Source of the DNA: Ampelocalamus luodianensis
Taxonomy: Eukaryota > Streptophyta > Magnoliopsida > Poales > Poaceae
Direction of reading: 5' to 3'
Length of the DNA stretch: 64,000 nt
NCBI GenBank assembly: GCA_036346255.1
Contig: CM070633.1
Location: 35,246,192 to 35,310,191, forward strand
A model generated the notes under the pieces. It made no database searches. It worked only from the letters and a program-made list of their open reading frames with translations, and was not told where the DNA came from. The position numbers and the translations under genes were made by a program. Each line of letters starts with the position of its first letter. Within the stretch, counting starts at the first letter, position 1. Positions 33,772 to 43,617 of this stretch are shown here, in pieces.

Positions 33772-34648
33772 GTCGTGTGGTCCATCTCGATTTGCTTGGT
33801 TTCTTCTGCGTCTCGGACGAAAGGAAGGGCTGTTTGATTGGCAGAAGCACAATGAAGTGAATCTAGGACTCTGTGCGGAATTGTGGTAGTTTTGAAAGTA
33901 AAATTATTTTTTCTAGTTTTAGATATAACGGTTAGCCGCAAGCAAAATCTTATTAAAATGAGAATAGATTCATGTAACTAACTAGATTCTACGGCACAGC
34001 GTAGCACAGCCGCAAACTGGCCCTAAGGCAATCGGCGGGGCGGCCGTTTGTTTTCAAGACGAGAAGTGAAAAGAATGTGCAGCGGAGATCGATCAAGCTG
34101 GCGATCTCCACGCTACGTACGGCAACGCGAACTGCGAAGCTACTTCACGGTCAAGAGCGTCCAGAGAGAGCCCTCGCGTGTCGCGACGCCGGGCTGGGGC
34201 CGCCTCCGATTCGCCAGCGCAGCCTGGATCCGCGGCGCGAGTCCCTGGACTGCCGCGTTTGGGCCTATTCCACAGCAATTTCACGTCGGCCGCGCGCAGT
34301 CAATAGCGCTACTGGGCCGAGGTCCCGTCCGCTGGTGGGATTTCCGGCCGAGTAAGCATGAGTCTCATGGGCTGCTGCTCGTTGCTCCGCCCGTCATCGT
34401 CCGCGGGAAAATCCTATATGCCGCGCGCGCGGCATATAACGATCCTCCGCCCACCACCAAGAGCCCACGGCCCACGATCCATTTAAGGGCAGACTGCACA
34501 GCGAAGGGCCACCACCACTCGATTTTCCATGGGCTCCCTCACCTCACTCGATCAGGCGGCGTAAATCTTCGTGTCATTTTTTTCACCGTAGTTTTATTAA
34601 TTTTTTTTTACTAATTGTCTTTCTTTGTTTCACTAATAGACTTCCGTT
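33772..34648. other. No supported gene (33772-34648); GC-rich segment with palindrome
   Basis: An open frame of 188 codons (34048-34614) covers this GC-rich segment but shows no domain and ends in AT-rich hydrophobic sequence. I do not call it a gene. A 24 bp perfect palindrome lies at 34415-34438. Confidence 0.4.
34415..34438. repeat. Perfect 24 bp palindrome
   Basis: The half-site TATATGCCGCGC is followed immediately by its exact reverse complement, with a (CG)-alternating centre. Confidence 0.95.
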
Positions 34649-34656
34649 GTTTTCAC

Positions 34657-35168
34657 TAGGGGTGCAAACGGGGTGAATAATTTTCAACCGACCAACCGAA
34701 ACCTCGCGGAACGAATACACAAGAGATAAATGATTATCCGGCACTATCCGTGTCCGACTCTGATTCCAAGGACAAAATGCGGAATAAGCGATATTCGTCT
34801 GTATTTATCCGTATATCAGGTGGTGTGAGGAAAACCCGTTGTGACTTCACTTAAGAACATGATAACAGATAAGTGGGTTGCTGTATCTGAGTAGGCAACG
34901 GATACTGAATGTTCTTCTTTCGATATCTCAGCGATTAGTCTCTCCGTGTTCTCTCTAATTGCACTCCTACTGTCTAATGTCCTATGTAGGGGTGCAAAAA
35001 AAGCGGATAATATCTGTCCGACCAGCTGAAGGCTCACGGAGTGAATACGAGATGGAGAAATGGGTATCCGACACTATCCGTGTCCGACTCTGACTTCGAG
35101 AAAAAAAAATACGGAATATGATATAGGATGAGAGATATCCGACTGTATATGCTCCGATTACACCCCTA
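34657..35168. mobile_element. Composite hAT-type MITE (512 bp), 8 bp TSD
   Basis: Ends TAGGGGTGCAAAC and TTACACCCCTA form the TIR, flanked by GTTTTCAC exactly at 34649-34656 and 35169-35176. A second internal TAGGGGTGCAAA start occurs at 34987, preceded by a degenerate right end (TTGCACTCCTA, about 34961-34971), so two related elements lie head to tail within one pair of target duplications. Non-coding. Confidence 0.8.
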
Positions 35169-35182
35169 GTTTTCACTAGTAG

Positions 35183-35402
35183 GGTTTGTTTGGTTTGCAA
35201 CATAAGGTTGTCACACCTAACCTTAGGTGCGCCACAACTTCTTAGGCGGGAGTTTGGTTCGTTGCCACAATTGTGGCTTGTCACACTTTCGACTAGACAT
35301 TTTTTTTGTTCTAAGTTTGCTACACTTGTGGCGCTGAATTGTTGACATAAAAAGTGTGGCAAGCCATAGTTGTGGTAAAGTTAGGCATAAACCAAACATG
35401 CA
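35183..35402. mobile_element. MITE-like element (about 220 bp), family uncertain
   Basis: The segment begins GTTTGTTTGGTTTGC and ends GCATAAACCAAACATGC, an imperfect inverted repeat, with further internal complementarity (GTGTGGC / GCCACA type). The duplication was not resolved. Confidence 0.5.
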
Positions 35403-35489
35403 TGCAGCCTTTAAATTGTTCCGAGAGCATGTATGATTTTTTTTCACTAATATTTTTTTTTATTTTTATCTAAACAATATTGATGAATT

Positions 35490-35700
35490 GTTGGAACATC
35501 GTTGACAAATTGTCCGAACATTGAAATCAAATGCGTGGAACATTGGCCATTTCTCTTTAGAATTTAATGCGTGGAACATCATCAATGAGCTGTTGGAACA
35601 TCGTCGACGAACTGTTGGAACATTGCAACCAAATGCATGGAACATTGGCCATCTCCACCTTAGAACTTAATGCGTGGAACATCATCAACGAACTATTAAA
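35490..35700 (+). repeat. ~102 bp tandem repeat, about 2 to 2.5 units
   Basis: The TTGGAACATCGT..CGA...TTGnnnGAACATTG..ATCAAATGCnTGGAACATTGGCCAT block recurs at 35491 and 35593, and a degraded third start lies near 35694. GGAACAT is also a short internal repeat. Confidence 0.8.
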
Positions 35701-35912
35701 ACATCAAAAATCAAATATGTGGAACATTTGAATTGACCTACTAGAACATCTAACACCCACCCAGTTCATTCCTCTGTCCAATTCAAAAAATATGCACTGA
35801 AACATCGTCCATAAACTACTGTAAAATTTAGGAAGTACCAATGGAATATTTTGTTTTATCTATTGGACCATATGACATGTGATATTATTCATAAGCTAAA
35901 ACATATGTGTCG

Positions 35913-36801
35913 TGTCGGGACTCGGATTTATCGTCCATAACCCTTTGTGTATATCAGCACTAATCCTTAAATCAGTAGCTAGTGCACACAATTACATTAT
36001 TGAATATCAAACACATATCTCACAAACATAAAGCTATTTGTGTAATATTAAACAATACGTAAATAGATTGTACATCATTTGACTTACGTCCGATAAGGCC
36101 AAATACCTTAAATATCTACAAAATTTTATAAAATACTTTGGAACTTGAATAGATCAAGTAAAATATTTTTGGATTTTTTTGAAGTTTATTTTAATCAATT
36201 AAAATGTTTTGCACTCAGAAATTCCATTTTAAGCTTTAAATTAAACCGATAAAATCCAAATGATTGTTTTTATTTTTAAAGCTTAAAAATAAATCACCAC
36301 TTTAAATTAAATAATTTAAATTAAATTTTACAATAATTTAAATAATTTTTTGGAATACAAAAAAGAAATAAAACAGATTGGGTGCAAGAAACAGCAAAGA
36401 GCTTGGAAAATCCACTAAACTCATTTTAGAATTTAATTAAAGTTTGATTTAATCATTTAAAATGTTTTTTTTTGGAAGTTTCAATTTAAGCTTTAATTAC
36501 TTCAATAAAATTCAAATGGTTCATTTTATAACTAAAGCTTAAAAAAACACTGCAATACGGGAAAGCAGAAAAGAAATGAAAAGAACCCCATGGAAAAAAC
36601 AATCGGGTCTTGGAAAAAGGAATTCCAAGAAAAGCCAGAAAATCAAATAAAACAATTTTTATTTAATTAAAGTTTGATATACTCACATTAAATTGTTTTA
36701 AATTTATGAAAATTCAAATTAAGCTTTAACAACTTAGGAAAATTCAAGTCGTTATTTTTATTTTGAATATTTAAAAAAGGCTTAAAAATTGGGATGTTAC
36801 A
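35913..36801 (-). repeat. Gypsy LTR fragment, reverse orientation
   Basis: The right edge reads GGGATGTTACA (reverse: TGTAACATCCC, an LTR start), and the left edge TGTCGGGACTCGGATTT resembles the end of the 26577 and 4820 LTRs (TGTCGGACCGGATTT). At 889 bp it is much shorter than the ~3 kb relatives, so it is probably internally deleted. Flanking 5-mers do not match. Its interior is strongly AT-rich. Confidence 0.5.
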
Positions 36802-37380
36802 AGACCACTCTTTAGCCTGAACTCGATCAAAGAGGCCGAAAACCAAGTTCGATTGATACAAGACCGGTTACACGCGACTCCATCTCGAGAAAAGAGATAT
36901 GCGGATTGACGTCATCGCAGGTTGAGCTTTGAAACAAATGATTTTGTATATCTCAAAGTCACTCCATTGAAGGACAATCAATGGTTTGGCATCAAAGGCA
37001 AATTAGCTCCTCAATATGTCAGGCCTTTCCGCGTCATTGCGAACAAAGGAGCTGTGGCCTACAAGTTGGACTTGCCCGCTGCACTTTCGGGGGTACACGA
37101 TGTATTCCACGTGTCCTAGCTGAAGAAATATCTTTGTGTCCCAACCAAACAAGCTCCATTGGAAGATCTTGATGTGTAAGAAGATCGACTTCACCGTGGC
37201 GTCCTATTCGCATCTTTGAAGAAGTTGAACGGAAGACAAGGAATCGTGCTATCAAATTTCTTAAATTTTAGTGGACGAATCACACCAAAGACGAAGCAAC
37301 TTGGGAATGGGAGGATCGCTTTCATGCAGACTAGCCGTCTTTCTTTTCGAGTGAACGGAATCTCTGGACGAGATTCTTGT
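36802..37380 (+). pseudogene. Gypsy integrase C-terminal/chromodomain fragment
   Basis: Frames with stops encode the C-terminal integrase module: SFETNDFVYLKVTPLK, GIKGKLAPQYVRPFRVIANK, then SGVHDVFHVS followed by a stop where QLKK is expected. A damaged chromodomain follows. In-frame stops occur at about 36907, 37118 and 37178. The fragment starts abruptly at the reversed LTR edge at 36802, so all upstream pol and gag are missing. Confidence 0.85.
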
Positions 37381-37394
37381 AGGAAGGGGGTGTC

Positions 37395-39940
37395 TGTAAC
37401 ATTCCAAATATGGGTTTGTGTTTCAAATGTATAAAAATGTGAAATTTTAAAACTTTTGCTGCATTCTTTTGTCATGCATATTTTCTGAAATTTCATTCAA
37501 TTTTAAGTGAACCAAAAGACTTCAAGTGCTCAAATTAATGTTTGAATTTAACTCAGGAAAAATCTTGTGAATAGTCCTGTAAATTTTTCCCTAGGTTCTG
37601 AGCACTTTAGGAACTCACCTTAAAATTTTTCACAATTGTTAGATTTTATTTTCTATTTTAAGTAGTCAGTCAAACTATAGAGCCAAAAGTCAAACAACAA
37701 AAACAGGAACTTAAAATAATTCTAGAGAAAAATGCATTACAAGAAAAATCCTACAAAAATTATGCAATTATATACACAGTGTTAGAAACCTCCCCTAAAA
37801 ATTTTAGGATTTTTTGAGCTAAAAAAACTATGTCTAAAAATTCCTTAACCCTCTCAGCCTAATTACAAAAATCAGAAAACCAAATTTCTCACCTCACCTC
37901 TCTCTGACCTGCGGGCCCCACCAGCAGGTTTCTCCTTCCACGCGCACGGTGCAGCCACGCCACCACGCGCCCATGGCCAACTCGCCAGCTCCACCGAGCC
38001 AACTGCCCTGCCCACCGGTTTTGATCGCGCGCCCCCGGTTTCTCCTCTCGGTCGCATCGCCGCGCTTTAACTTCCCCGCCACTCACCCACCTTCTCGGCT
38101 CACCCATGTCCGTGCGTCATGCACCGAGAGCATCGTCGCCCATGCGCGCTCCTTCTCGCACCCTCCGCCTCCGACTATAAATAGCAGCCCTAGAGCCCCT
38201 TCTCTACCTTTCTTCGCCACCTCGAGCTACTCCTCTCCCTTCTTCTCCATTCCTTTCACCGAGCCGAGCGCAAGAGAGCAAGTTCCTGTTTTTGGCCGAG
38301 ACACCATTTCTTTGCCGCTATTGCACCGGTGACACTCCTCCACTTCTATTCATGTCATATCGTGTTCCAGGGTCTTAGAAGTATTTCCCCCGAACTAATT
38401 CGATTTTTCGTCCATAGGAGCTACCAGAATTTGGTTTTCCTCACCTCTGGCTGAACATGTCCTCTTTCCTCCCCATCTCCAGTAAGGTTCTCCATTTCTC
38501 AATTGTTTGCTCTGGCACCATGTCCCTAACCCCCTTGAGCTTCCTCTACCCCCATTTTCCCTTCTCCTTGTTCAGGTCGTTCTCTCCTCGATTGAGCATC
38601 ACCGCCGCCACAGGTCATCGTCGCCAGCCTACCTCTGGCCACCTCAGTCACCCTGCGTCATTCTAGTACGATCCTAGTACCTAGTACGTAGTTGCCCATG
38701 CACGCTTTAGTTGGTTGAAACCGTTGCCGGATCGACGAAGTCACCGTAGCCTGTAGCTTCTCCTCTGCTCCTCTCTGGCGCACCACCGCTATACGCTATT
38801 GTGGGCCTCACCGTTGGCACCATGAGGTGTGCAAGGACAAGGGGATTCAATTTTGGCTTGTAGCCCGCACCGCCGTGGACCACACCGCTGGCGATGAGCG
38901 CGGCAGTGAAGCTCCTGAGAGTTCACAGTTTGTTGGAAACTGACCATTACTGTAGCACATATTAATTAGGTAAATCATGGTCGTTAGGGTTAAACAGAAA
39001 TCAAAACCAGGTTAATTGTTGTTGAGTTTCTATGACATGCGGGCTCCGTGAACAAAAATCAAGAGAAGTTAATACCTGAGATTCTCTATGAGTTGCCGAC
39101 ACACGGGTCCCACCGCCATTAAGTCACAGTGACTCTGGTCCATGGTCCATGGACCGGGTACTGTGTTCGTGGACCTTTGGTTTATGCGCAATTCCATGAG
39201 ACAAGTCAATGACACGTGGGTCTTGTGGCCATTTGACCGAGCCAACATTGACTAGGTCAGCGATGATCGTGGTCCCGCTGGTCAGTGACCATGGCTAGCT
39301 CGAGCTGCGTATAAAAAGTATTTAATGCGATTAGAAATTCCATATTGAATTATCTTTGCACTGTAAATTAAAATAATTTTAAAAATTCATAACTAATTCA
39401 AATCAACTTCAAATTGAGTGAAACCAATTTTGTTGGTTTCCATGTTTATTGTACTTCAACTTGGAATAGGTTTGAAACATATTACTATCACATAAAATTT
39501 TGATATTAGAATTAATTTTAGTAAAAAATTATTTTTACACTGAAAATTCAATTAACTTTGAAAATTCATATGAACTCCAAATGAGATGAATCCAATTTTG
39601 TTGTTCGTAAAATTTTATGCTCTGTCTAACCATGTAGTTTTTGTCTCCACCACTATCATGGAAATTTTCATGAAAAGAATTAATTTTGGCTACAGAACCG
39701 AATGCTATTTTCTCAGCATTTTCTCTCCTGGCAAAAATTGTTTATGGCATAACTCTCACATATGAACTCCTTTTTAATTGATTCTTCTTGCTAAATTCAT
39801 CTAAAATCATACTCTACCTGCTGTGGAAGTTTCATGCATTTTGGATGAATTTGATTTTTTTGGTTAATTTCGGCGTTATTCGTTCTTCTCGTTCGTTCGA
39901 GGGCGGAGCTACGTGCGGCGCAAGAAGCTCCCGCCGGGTC
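37395..39940 (+). repeat. Gypsy LTR (5' part of an LTR, + orientation)
   Basis: TGTAACATTCC follows a purine tract (GAAGGGGG) and the pol fragment, as expected for a 3' LTR. A GC-rich promoter block follows with TATAAATAG at 38176-38184. Further on (39340-39850) are ~180 bp tandem units containing CATAACTAATTCAAAT.AACT-like sequence, shared with the right-hand LTR. The 3' end is not found: near 39940 sequence belonging to an oppositely oriented LTR begins, so this copy is truncated. The breakpoint is approximate. Confidence 0.65.
38176..38184 (+). promoter_or_regulatory. LTR TATA box
   Basis: TATAAATAG in a CT- and GC-rich context, same relative position as in the other LTRs. Confidence 0.5.
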
Positions 39941-39949
39941 AATAGCGGA

Positions 39950-40621
39950 TTCTAGGGGATTGATGGCTGGAGAAGGAAAGAGGGAAGCTGTAACAAGTGC
40001 AACGATGACACGGCGTCATAATGACAACGAAATCATAGGAAATCCGAGAGAAATTGCCCGGTTTTGGAAGCTCTAGTGCGGCGCTAATGGCGGAGCCGAA
40101 CAGGATACACACGGAGAAGAAAGGAAGGTGGGAGAAGGTGACGTGGCGCATGGGCCCCAGATGGCAGCGAGCGAGAGAGGCGGGTGAGAGAGAGGAGTGG
40201 CTCACACGCGAGCCCCGTGTGTCAGCGAGAGAAAGGGAGAGAGCGTGCAGGCGGGCTGTGCGGCGGAGAAGTGGGCCGCAGAGTGGGCTGCGCATACGGA
40301 AAGAGAAATGGGCTGAGGGAGATTCGGCCCAAAGTGTTTTTTTAAATTTAAATGATTTAACGATTTAATTAATTCGGTTAATTCAAATTGACTTTAGAAA
40401 ATAATAAATAAAGTCCAAAAAATATGAAAAAAATTCACAGAACTTTTCTGAGCCATGTTTGACTTAAATAAAATACTTTCAACTCATATTTGGTAATTAA
40501 TTTTGCAAAAAGTTTTTTTAGCTTTAAAATAAATAGGAAGAAGCTTTTAAATTTTCAGAAAATCCCAAAAAAAAATTAATTTTTGTTTTTAAAACTGGAA
40601 GTTGAAATTTGGAGTGTTACA
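39950..40621 (-). repeat. Gypsy LTR start, reverse orientation
   Basis: The right edge GGAGTGTTACA is, reversed, TGTAACACTCC, an LTR start. Going left it has the AT-rich start then a GC-rich block (40080-40320), the same order as its relatives. It meets the + strand LTR head-on near 39940. No TSD was identified. Confidence 0.55.
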
Positions 40622-41676
40622 AGAGAGGAGGCAGATGATGTAGTCCGAGAGCCATATCGGACCACATAAACATATAGAAATAAAAAAAGCCTCGGCTACA
40701 AGGAAAGAATGCAATAAAAAGCATAGATCGGTGGCGAAGCAGCTAGAGCAACGCAGAAAAGCAGGAAGAGAAGAACACCAGAGAGATAGCAGACAGACGA
40801 TACAGGGCAACAACCAGATCGGAGCACATAAACAGACAACGCAAAGAAAGAAGTATAGACGGCTGAGAAGAAAAAGAAAGAAAGCGCGGAGCAATGAAGT
40901 ATGAAACCACCGAGAGCACAAAGAAAAGAGACAGACGGAAAGTCACCGACAGCAACCAGGGCAGTGCAGAAGAATGGGCGACGAAGACAAACAAGAAGAG
41001 GCGCAGCGAAAAGCAAGAGAACCGATAGCGACGCACCCGAGGAAGGGGACGAAGAGGTAAAGACGCATCGGGTGCACATCAATCAAGGAACATCGAAGAC
41101 GTGTCGAGCGCGAGCCGCGAGGCCCAGCGTGCGAGCGCACTGCCAGGAAGCATCCGACGACCAAAAAAAAAAGCAACACATCGAACGGGCTAACAGAAAG
41201 AATAATCGGGAAAGCGAGAACCAAGGCTCCGAGCGGAACGAAGGGGCAATCAGATGGTTTGCACAAGGCGACGCGCTGATCGAATGGCACACGATGAGTT
41301 GACTACGTGGCCACCCTCTCATCGCCTCTAATCTGCCTCCTTTAAACTTTAGGATTGCCAGACCAACCTTAAATTTGGTATTTTGACATAATGTAGACAT
41401 CTTGTAAAGTGGTAATGACTATGTTAAGAAAATATAAGAACTAAAAAATAGCTGGAAGAAAACCGGAAGCTGGCCGGTTTCCGACAACTGGATGAACTGG
41501 GTGTCAAACCCCCACACGATTTGAAATACTCCCCCTGACATTTGTTGATCTCACATAGCATCTCGCCTGTTTATTCAAGTAATAATAATTTTTTCGGTGT
41601 GCAATTCAGCCTGGATCAACGCAAATGAATTTTATTTATGCATGAAGAATGAATCAAATATATCTCTGACAAGCTG
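40622..41676. other. No gene recognised (40622-41676); weak ~160 bp duplication
   Basis: A purine-rich strand (40622-41250) gives long reverse-strand hydrophobic ORFs that look artefactual. Two segments resemble each other at a spacing of about 160 bases (near 40630 and 40790, sharing ATCGGAnCACATAAACA). The rest is unassigned. Confidence 0.4.
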
Positions 41677-41691
41677 ACCAACATAAACATC

Positions 41692-41814
41692 ATTATTTTT
41701 TTTGAATGAAAACCGGCAGAAGGGTTGCCCGTTATATTAATAGAGGAGAAGCGGAACGAAAACTGTACGGAACCAGAGTTAAAAAACAAGACCTTAATTA
41801 CAAAGTATGAAAAA
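41692..41814 (-). mobile_element. 5'-truncated LINE tail (123 bp) with 15 bp TSD
   Basis: ACCAACATAAACATC is repeated exactly at 41677-41691 and 41815-41829. The reversed insert ends ...CTTCTGCCGGTTTTCATTC then A8, a grass L1-type LINE tail. It sits just upstream of the zinc-knuckle/RRM frame. Confidence 0.85.
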
Positions 41815-41840
41815 ACCAACATAAACATCTACTGCTTTTG

Positions 41841-42308
41841 TTGACTCAAGGGTTGCAAAAGAGAATCGGCTTGCACGCCTTGTTGCCCTTCCGGAGGGAT
41901 CCAGATGGCAAATTTTGCTACATCTGTGGAGACGACAACCACGACGAATTTTTCTGCCCCTTCAACTGTGTCTAAGGGCAACACGGCGCCTTCGCGCTTG
42001 CAATTCGCGATGCCCTCCAGGGAAAACACCGGATGGTTTCCAGCAGGCACCGCGAGTTCTTGCGGTGTTTTGTGCGTGTGAACAACATGCCGCCAACGTT
42101 CAGGCAGTGGCACCTCGGCAGGGTTTGCGAATCGTTTGGGCCACTGAGGGTGTGGCATGTGCCGATGGTTGACGATGAGGTTTGCAGGGGCTTCGGCTTC
42201 GTGATCTTCAAGAGTCGTGAGCATGCAGAGAGCGCCATCGACGGCCTCAATGGCTGGAGTGTGGGTGGCCGCAAATTGCGAGTCGACTGGGCATATCACT
42301 GTATCTAG
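41841..42308 (+). pseudogene. Zinc-knuckle plus RRM protein (eIF3g-like), in-frame stop between domains
   Basis: One frame holds a CCHC zinc knuckle, CYICGDDNHDEFFC (41916-41957, C-x2-C-x4-H-x4-C), then a TAA at 41973, then open sequence to TAG at 42308. After an ATG at 42033 (91 codons) comes a full RRM: RNP2-like CFVRVNNM, RNP1 CRGFGFVIF, then HAESAIDGLNG and LRVDWAY. Knuckle-plus-RRM order and the wording of the RRM match eukaryotic initiation factor 3 subunit g and its relatives. I looked for GT-AG splicing that would skip the stop and found none in phase. Either the knuckle part is dead and a short RRM protein starts at 42033, or the whole gene is a pseudogene. A LINE insertion lies just upstream. 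Confidence 0.65.
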
Positions 42309-42691
42309 CTTGTGCAAGCTTCTTTTTATCCTTGTTGGTTTTGTAAGTAGTGGTGCTAGGTCATGTTTCAGTGTGTTATTCGAGTGCAACCATTTTTTGT
42401 TGTTCATGTCAGATATAGGTCTGTGAGTTTGTACCAGTCGATCTGCCTGCCTTCTGAACACAAGGGTCTGTGTGTTTCTGGTGCTACATTTTTGCAGTCA
42501 TATTCTTCGAGCTAAGCGTTGCTTTTAGTTTTTTTCTTATTTTGTTTCAAGAAAGGGGAGGTCATGAATCAAGGGGAGCTGATGTAATAAACATACATTT
42601 TTCGTATGCTACATAGCATAGCACATATATAAACAAAATAACAAAAAAAAAATCCACTTGGTTCTCACACCAACTTACTTGTCTCCTTTAT
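42309..42691. other. No gene recognised (42309-42691)
   Basis: Probably 3' flank of the RRM frame; AT-rich, no further feature seen. Confidence 0.4.
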
Positions 42692-42696
42692 AAAAA
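42692..42696 (-). terminator. Pol III terminator of tRNA-Tyr
   Basis: A run of five T on the - strand, about five bases after the tRNA 3' end. Confidence 0.75.
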
Positions 42697-42701
42697 GTTA
42701 A

Positions 42702-42788
42702 TCCGACCTGCCGGATTCGAACCAGCGACCTAAGGATTCCCCTGCATCGCACTACAGTCCTCCGCTCCACCAACTGAGCTAAGGTCGG
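42702..42788 (-). tRNA. tRNA-Tyr (anticodon GTA) with 14 nt intron
   Basis: The reverse strand folds as a full cloverleaf: acceptor stem CCGACCT/AGGTCGG, D-arm A box TAGCTCAGTTGG, anticodon loop ACTGTAG, T-arm GGTTCGAATCC, discriminator A. Gene length is 87; an intron TGCGATGCAGGGGA between positions 37 and 38 leaves a 73 nt mature tRNA. Plant tRNA-Tyr genes characteristically carry such an intron, which is needed for anticodon modification. No CCA is encoded, as usual in eukaryotes. It looks intact and functional. Confidence 0.96.
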
Positions 42789-42997
42789 TTTTTGACACTT
42801 TGGACATGGAAACATACCTGTATCGTTAGGCATGGTCGAAGTAGGAAAGTGCGTCCATGTTTCCAAAAGCTAGTTGATAGTTCAAAGCTCCAAAATGGAA
42901 CTCATGCATATAAATATATGTAAAGTGAAATTAGTCGAGCAGCAGTAAGCGAAATTACAAAAAGTTAAAGTACATTGCAAAGAAGCTTTTTAACTAC

Positions 42998-43242
42998 TCC
43001 CTCCGTTCTTTTTTATTTGACACAGTTGACTTTTTACGGTCAAACTTTCCGTCAATAGGTTTAAAACTATCTAGATTGGCTATATGAAAATTATATCATT
43101 AGAATTGTAATTGAAAATACTTTCATAATATTATAATTTTATTAGTACATCTTAATGTAAAAGTTATAAAAAGTTGTGGTCAAAGTCACATCTCGAAGAC
43201 CGTAAGAAGTCAACTGTGTCAAGTAAAAAAGAACGGAGGGAG
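42998..43242. mobile_element. Stowaway MITE (245 bp)
   Basis: Canonical CTCCCTCCGTTCTTTTTTAT start and matching inverted end, with TA duplications at 42996-42997 and 43243-43244. Internal inverted homology (CACAGTTGACTT / AAGTCAACTGTG) extends the hairpin. Confidence 0.95.
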
Positions 43243-43244
43243 TA

Positions 43245-43617
43245 CTATGTAACATCGCAATTCTCATTTTTTATAGGGAAATTCTTTTTTAGGGAAGATA
43301 ACGTTGGTACTTGTGAGTAAAATGATAATTTTCCCTCCTAATCGATCCCTTGGAGGTCGCTAGAGAAGTTGTGGGAGCTAAGGAAAGCAGCAGCTACAAG
43401 AAGCAATGACGGCTAGACGAAGAGACGATCGACTAGAGAAGTTGTGCTGTTATTTATTAATCGAGCTTAAGTGATTACAGAAAACAAAGCACTAGATTTT
43501 TTTTCGTTAATCTAAACAAGCACTATAGATTTGCTTTCCCTTCTGGCGATCTGGATAATAGAATTAGACTTTTTTTATAGTCTATGCTTTGCCTTATTGT
43601 ACGTGTTGTTTTTGAGG
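43245..43617. other. No gene recognised (43245-43617)
   Basis: Unique-looking flank between the Stowaway element and the start of the 1.65 kb repeat homology. Confidence 0.4.

Noticed and set aside
34048..34614. 188-codon ORF on the + strand
   Set aside because: No domain, Arg/Pro-rich composition driven by GC content, and it runs into AT-rich sequence at its end. Not enough to call a gene.
36802..37394. Possible independent chromodomain gene
   Set aside because: Contains several stops and is followed by a polypurine tract and LTR start, so it is a retrotransposon remnant.
40589..41290. Hydrophobic reverse ORFs resembling membrane proteins
   Set aside because: Phe/Leu/Cys-rich translation of a purine-rich strand. 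Three overlapping frames look equally hydrophobic, and no conserved motif is present.
41829..42461. 210-codon reverse-strand ORF
   Set aside because: Antisense shadow of the zinc-knuckle/RRM frame, whose motifs are on the + strand.
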